From Opitutaceae bacterium (GTDB taxonomy: Bacteria > Verrucomicrobiota > Verrucomicrobiia > Opitutales > Opitutaceae), in the NCBI GenBank assembly GCA_024233285.1, contig JACKPU010000006.1, positions 113,508 through 177,507 of the forward strand: a stretch of 64,000 nucleotides of DNA, read 5' to 3'. Positions 61,753-64,000 of this stretch are shown piece after piece. Within the stretch, counting starts at the first letter, position 1; the number at the start of each line of letters is the position of its first letter. Under the pieces are notes generated by a model. It worked only from the letters and a program-made list of their open reading frames with translations, was not told the origin of the DNA and ran no database searches. The position numbers and the translations under genes were made by a program.

Positions 61753-63641
61753 GTGCGTCTGCCTTGATGACAAAATTGGATAAGCATCGCCACGGTCCAG
61801 ACGCGCGACCATGCGCGGTTGTCGTGACCATCGCTGAATTGCCGCCAGAGCTGTTTCACGGCATCGGCTTGCAACCACGGACACGTCGCGATCGACGCGG
61901 ATGAAAAGGACTCTTCCAAAAACGGCCGCAGCGCACCGCGCATCCACAGGGGGAAGGGCAGCGTGAAACCCTGTTTGGGGCGTTGCCGAATCGCCTCCGG
62001 CACGATGTCGCGCGTGGCATCGGCCAACGCGCGTTTGAGGACCCGGCGATCAAATTTGAACACGGTTTGCTGCGGCCACAGCCATTCGATCAGCGGGCGA
62101 TCGACCAGCGGCACCCGCAGTTCCAGCGAATGCGCCATGCTGAACACGTCGCTGTCGCGGAGCAGCACGTCAGCCATGTAGGTGCGCATTTCCCACGCGC
62201 TCACCGTTTGAAAGGCATCGGCACCGGCCAGTTCGCTGGCGAAGTCCTCGAGCAGCGGATGATGGGGACCGAGCCGTTCGGCGTGACGGCGCGCTTCCGG
62301 CGCCAGCAATTCGAGACGCGTGCCTTCGGGCAGCACGCGGCGTCGCAACGAGGCCAATTCGTGCAGATCGCGCGCATGGGCGAGAAGATCGGCGAGTTTG
62401 CGCGCGCGTGTGTCCGGTCGCGATTGCAGATGCCGCAGGATGCGCTTTTGCAGACCGGCGGGTAGCACACGCCAGCGCGGCAGCCAGCGATGCAAGCGGG
62501 GGATGTCGGTGAATGCGGCGTAACCGCCGAACAATTCGTCGCCGCCGAGACCGGAGAGTGCGACGGTCACGCCACCCTGGCGGGCGGTCTGGCTCGCGTA
62601 ATACGTGTTGATGCCGTCGCCGGTCGGCTGATCAAAGGCCGCGATGATTTTGGGCAGGTCGGCTGCCACCCGTTCGCCCGTGATGAGTTCGGCGTGGTGG
62701 TCGGTGCCGAATGCATCGGCGACGAGTTGGGCGCTGGATTTTTCCGAGTAATCGCTCTCGTCGAAGACCAGCGAGAAGGTTTTGAGCTTCGCCGCGCCGC
62801 TGCGCGCCATCAACCCGACGACGGCGGACGAATCAATGCCGCCGGACAGGAACGCGCCGACCGGCACATCAGCGAGCCGGTGGGCGCGGATGGAGTCATC
62901 CAATTGCGCGCGCAGTCCCGCCACAAAGTCCTCGTAGGTGCCGGCTATATCACCGCGGGCCTGCGGAAAATGCCACCAGGCGCCGGTGTGAACGCGGCCG
63001 AGTTGATCACAACGCAGCCAGTGTCCGGGCGGCAGGTTGGCCACCCCGCTGAACATCGTGCGGGGCGCCGGCACGGTGAACCACGCCAGGTATTCGCCGA
63101 TGGAGGCGGGATCGATTTCACGCGTAACCGCATCACTGGCGAACAGCGCGCGGAGTTCCGAGGCGAAGACCACGCCGCCGCGGGGACGGCGCGCGTAGTA
63201 GAGTGGTTTGATGCCGAACGCATCCCGGGCGGCAAACAGGGTGCCCTCCACGGCGTCCCACACCGCAAACGCGAACATGCCGCGCAGGCGAGTGAGGCAT
63301 TGCTCGCGCCATTCGACGTAGGCGGCGAGCAGGACCTCGGTATCGCACTGCGTGCGAAACGCGTGGCCTTGCAATTCCAATTCGCGGCGCAGTTCGCGGA
63401 AATTGTAAATGGCTCCGTTGAACACGAGGGTAAATCGCCCGTCGGACGATTTCATGGGCTGATGGCCGTTGGCCGGGTCGAAGATCGCCAACCGGCGCAT
63501 GCCCAGGGTTGCGCCATGGAGATCGGCCACGCCGGTATCATCCGGTCCGCGATGCACCATGGCCCGACACATGCGCTCAACCGCAGTGGCGCGATTCGCG
63601 GGGATTTTCCCGGCGCTGACATATCCGGCGATGCCGCACAT
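61749..63641 (-). CDS. asnB: Asparagine synthetase (glutamine-hydrolysing) family amidotransferase
   Basis: Two-domain enzyme of 630 residues. The N-terminal Ntn glutaminase domain opens MCGIAGYVSAGK with catalytic Cys2 and holds HRGPDDTGV (30-38) and FNGAIYNF (74-81). The C-terminal synthetase domain has the PP-loop SGGIDSS (266-272) and SGLGGDELFGGY. Both halves look intact, so ammonia transfer from glutamine to an activated carboxylate is expected. Free asparagine synthesis is possible, but its place as first gene of the polysaccharide locus, coupled by ATGA to a GT4, suggests amidation of a uronic acid, as in similar loci. It is the most upstream gene of the minus-strand unit. Confidence 0.9.
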   Translation of the reverse strand: MCGIAGYVSAGKIPANRATAVERMCRAMVHRGPDDTGVADLHGATLGMRRLAIFDPANGHQPMKSSDGRFTLVFNGAIYNFRELRRELELQGHAFRTQCDTEVLLAAYVEWREQCLTRLRGMFAFAVWDAVEGTLFAARDAFGIKPLYYARRPRGGVVFASELRALFASDAVTREIDPASIGEYLAWFTVPAPRTMFSGVANLPPGHWLRCDQLGRVHTGAWWHFPQARGDIAGTYEDFVAGLRAQLDDSIRAHRLADVPVGAFLSGGIDSSAVVGLMARSGAAKLKTFSLVFDESDYSEKSSAQLVADAFGTDHHAELITGERVAADLPKIIAAFDQPTGDGINTYYASQTARQGGVTVALSGLGGDELFGGYAAFTDIPRLHRWLPRWRVLPAGLQKRILRHLQSRPDTRARKLADLLAHARDLHELASLRRRVLPEGTRLELLAPEARRHAERLGPHHPLLEDFASELAGADAFQTVSAWEMRTYMADVLLRDSDVFSMAHSLELRVPLVDRPLIEWLWPQQTVFKFDRRVLKRALADATRDIVPEAIRQRPKQGFTLPFPLWMRGALRPFLEESFSSASIATCPWLQADAVKQLWRQFSDGHDNRAWSRVWTVAMLIQFCHQGRRT

Positions 63642-63718
63642 CGGTGTTTTAGAAAGCTTCGCCCCGTCGCTTCCCGTTGAAGCAACCGGGGGTGTTCGTT
63701 TGGGCAGTGGTGCCCATG

Positions 63719-63748
63719 ATAATTACTGGGGTTTATCCCTCAGTCCAA
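63719..63748 (-). promoter_or_regulatory. Candidate promoter at the head of the polysaccharide locus
   Basis: On the minus strand TTGGAC (63743-63748) and AATTAT (63719-63724) are separated by 18 bases, and a better -10-like TATCAT (63716-63721) lies three bases further at a longer spacing. A start here would give a leader of about 70-75 bases before the asnB ATG. The fit is modest, but this is the only gap near asnB large enough to hold a promoter. Confidence 0.3.
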
Positions 63749-63802
63749 AAAGGGTGTAAACCTTCTGCCAGCCTGCGCAACCCCATTGATTGCTATGCAG
63801 TT

Positions 63803-64000
63803 TCACGCGTGAATGGATTCAGCGATCTTTTGGGCGGTTTCCTGGCCACAGAGCCGTTCAATCAGGCCCAAGCCGCAGTCCAAGGCCGTGCCTGCGCCGC
63901 GAGAAGTCAGAATGTTTTCGTCCCAGACAATCCGGGCATCGGGCAGCAGGTCAGGCAGTTCCGCCTGCACCGAGGCGTGGGCGGTGTAACGCCGGTGGGT
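63803..64000 (-). CDS. DJ-1/PfpI family protein, C-terminal part, truncated by window edge
   Basis: The last 65 codons and stop of a DJ-1/PfpI-superfamily protein. RIVWDENILTSRGAGTALDCGLGLIERLCG is the C-terminal signature of the DJ-1/YajL group (usual form N-L-I-T-S-x-G-P-x-T, then a helix). The nucleophilic cysteine lies outside the window. Family members include glyoxalase/deglycase-type and chaperone-like proteins. The relation to the downstream polysaccharide locus (162-base gap) is unclear. Confidence 0.8.
   Translation of the reverse strand, partial: THRRYTAHASVQAELPDLLPDARIVWDENILTSRGAGTALDCGLGLIERLCGQETAQKIAESIHA

Overview
The window is a dense, GC-rich bacterial chromosome segment with no gene-free stretch over about 160 bases. 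It most likely comes from the Verrucomicrobia, probably the Opitutae. The best lineage marker is a 51-residue basic protein at 10283-10438, which matches the small basic protein family I know only from Verrucomicrobia and Chlamydiae. Supporting signs are a double-length UvrA and start sites that almost all lack a Shine-Dalgarno sequence. No insertion sequences, prophage, integrases, CRISPR arrays or rRNA genes were seen. There is one tRNA gene, tRNA-Arg(CCG).

Layout. 1-7153 (minus): a tandem-duplicated UvrA running off the left edge, a DeoR-type regulator and a GT4 glycosyltransferase. 7194-13498: small and housekeeping genes (YvlD-like membrane protein, lpdA, tRNA-Arg, PopT/DUF368, the small basic protein, cutA, rpoZ, smpB, thrB, a stand-alone receiver protein, trmL). 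13515-17178 (minus): a double-ABC peptide-transport ATPase without its permeases, and an unusual lipid A acyltransferase-GT9 fusion. 17274-25392 (plus): GT9 glycosyltransferase, serS, tilS, ftsH, an aminotransferase and a eukaryote-type UDP-glucose dehydrogenase. 25410-28341 (minus): DUF1501 protein, alr, tsaB. 28462-31761 (plus): tig, clpP, clpX, ending in a strong terminator. 31820-34287 (minus): an M42 peptidase and an Lpd-like flavoprotein. 34318-63641 (minus): a 27-gene cell-surface polysaccharide locus. 63803-64000: the 3' end of a DJ-1/PfpI gene.

The polysaccharide locus is the main accessory feature. It reads on one strand, with many 1-11-base overlaps, from an asparagine-synthetase-type amidotransferase to a polyprenyl-phosphate sugar transferase. 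Between these lie an ABC-2 exporter pair (Wzm/Wzt) with a sulfotransferase between the two subunits, a pyruvyltransferase, about fourteen predicted glycosyltransferases of several folds, two methyltransferases, two hexapeptide acyltransferases, and two multi-spanning proteins of the Wzy/ligase type. No Wzx flippase was seen. The set suggests a heavily decorated glycan (possibly sulfated, pyruvylated, acetylated, methylated or amidated) made on undecaprenyl phosphate and exported by Wzm/Wzt. Elsewhere in the window, UDP-glucuronate supply (ugd), carrier-lipid recycling (PopT) and lipid A/core genes could support the same envelope.

All calls rest on reading motifs and gene context. No database or structure search was run, so sugar specificities and polymer identity are unknown.
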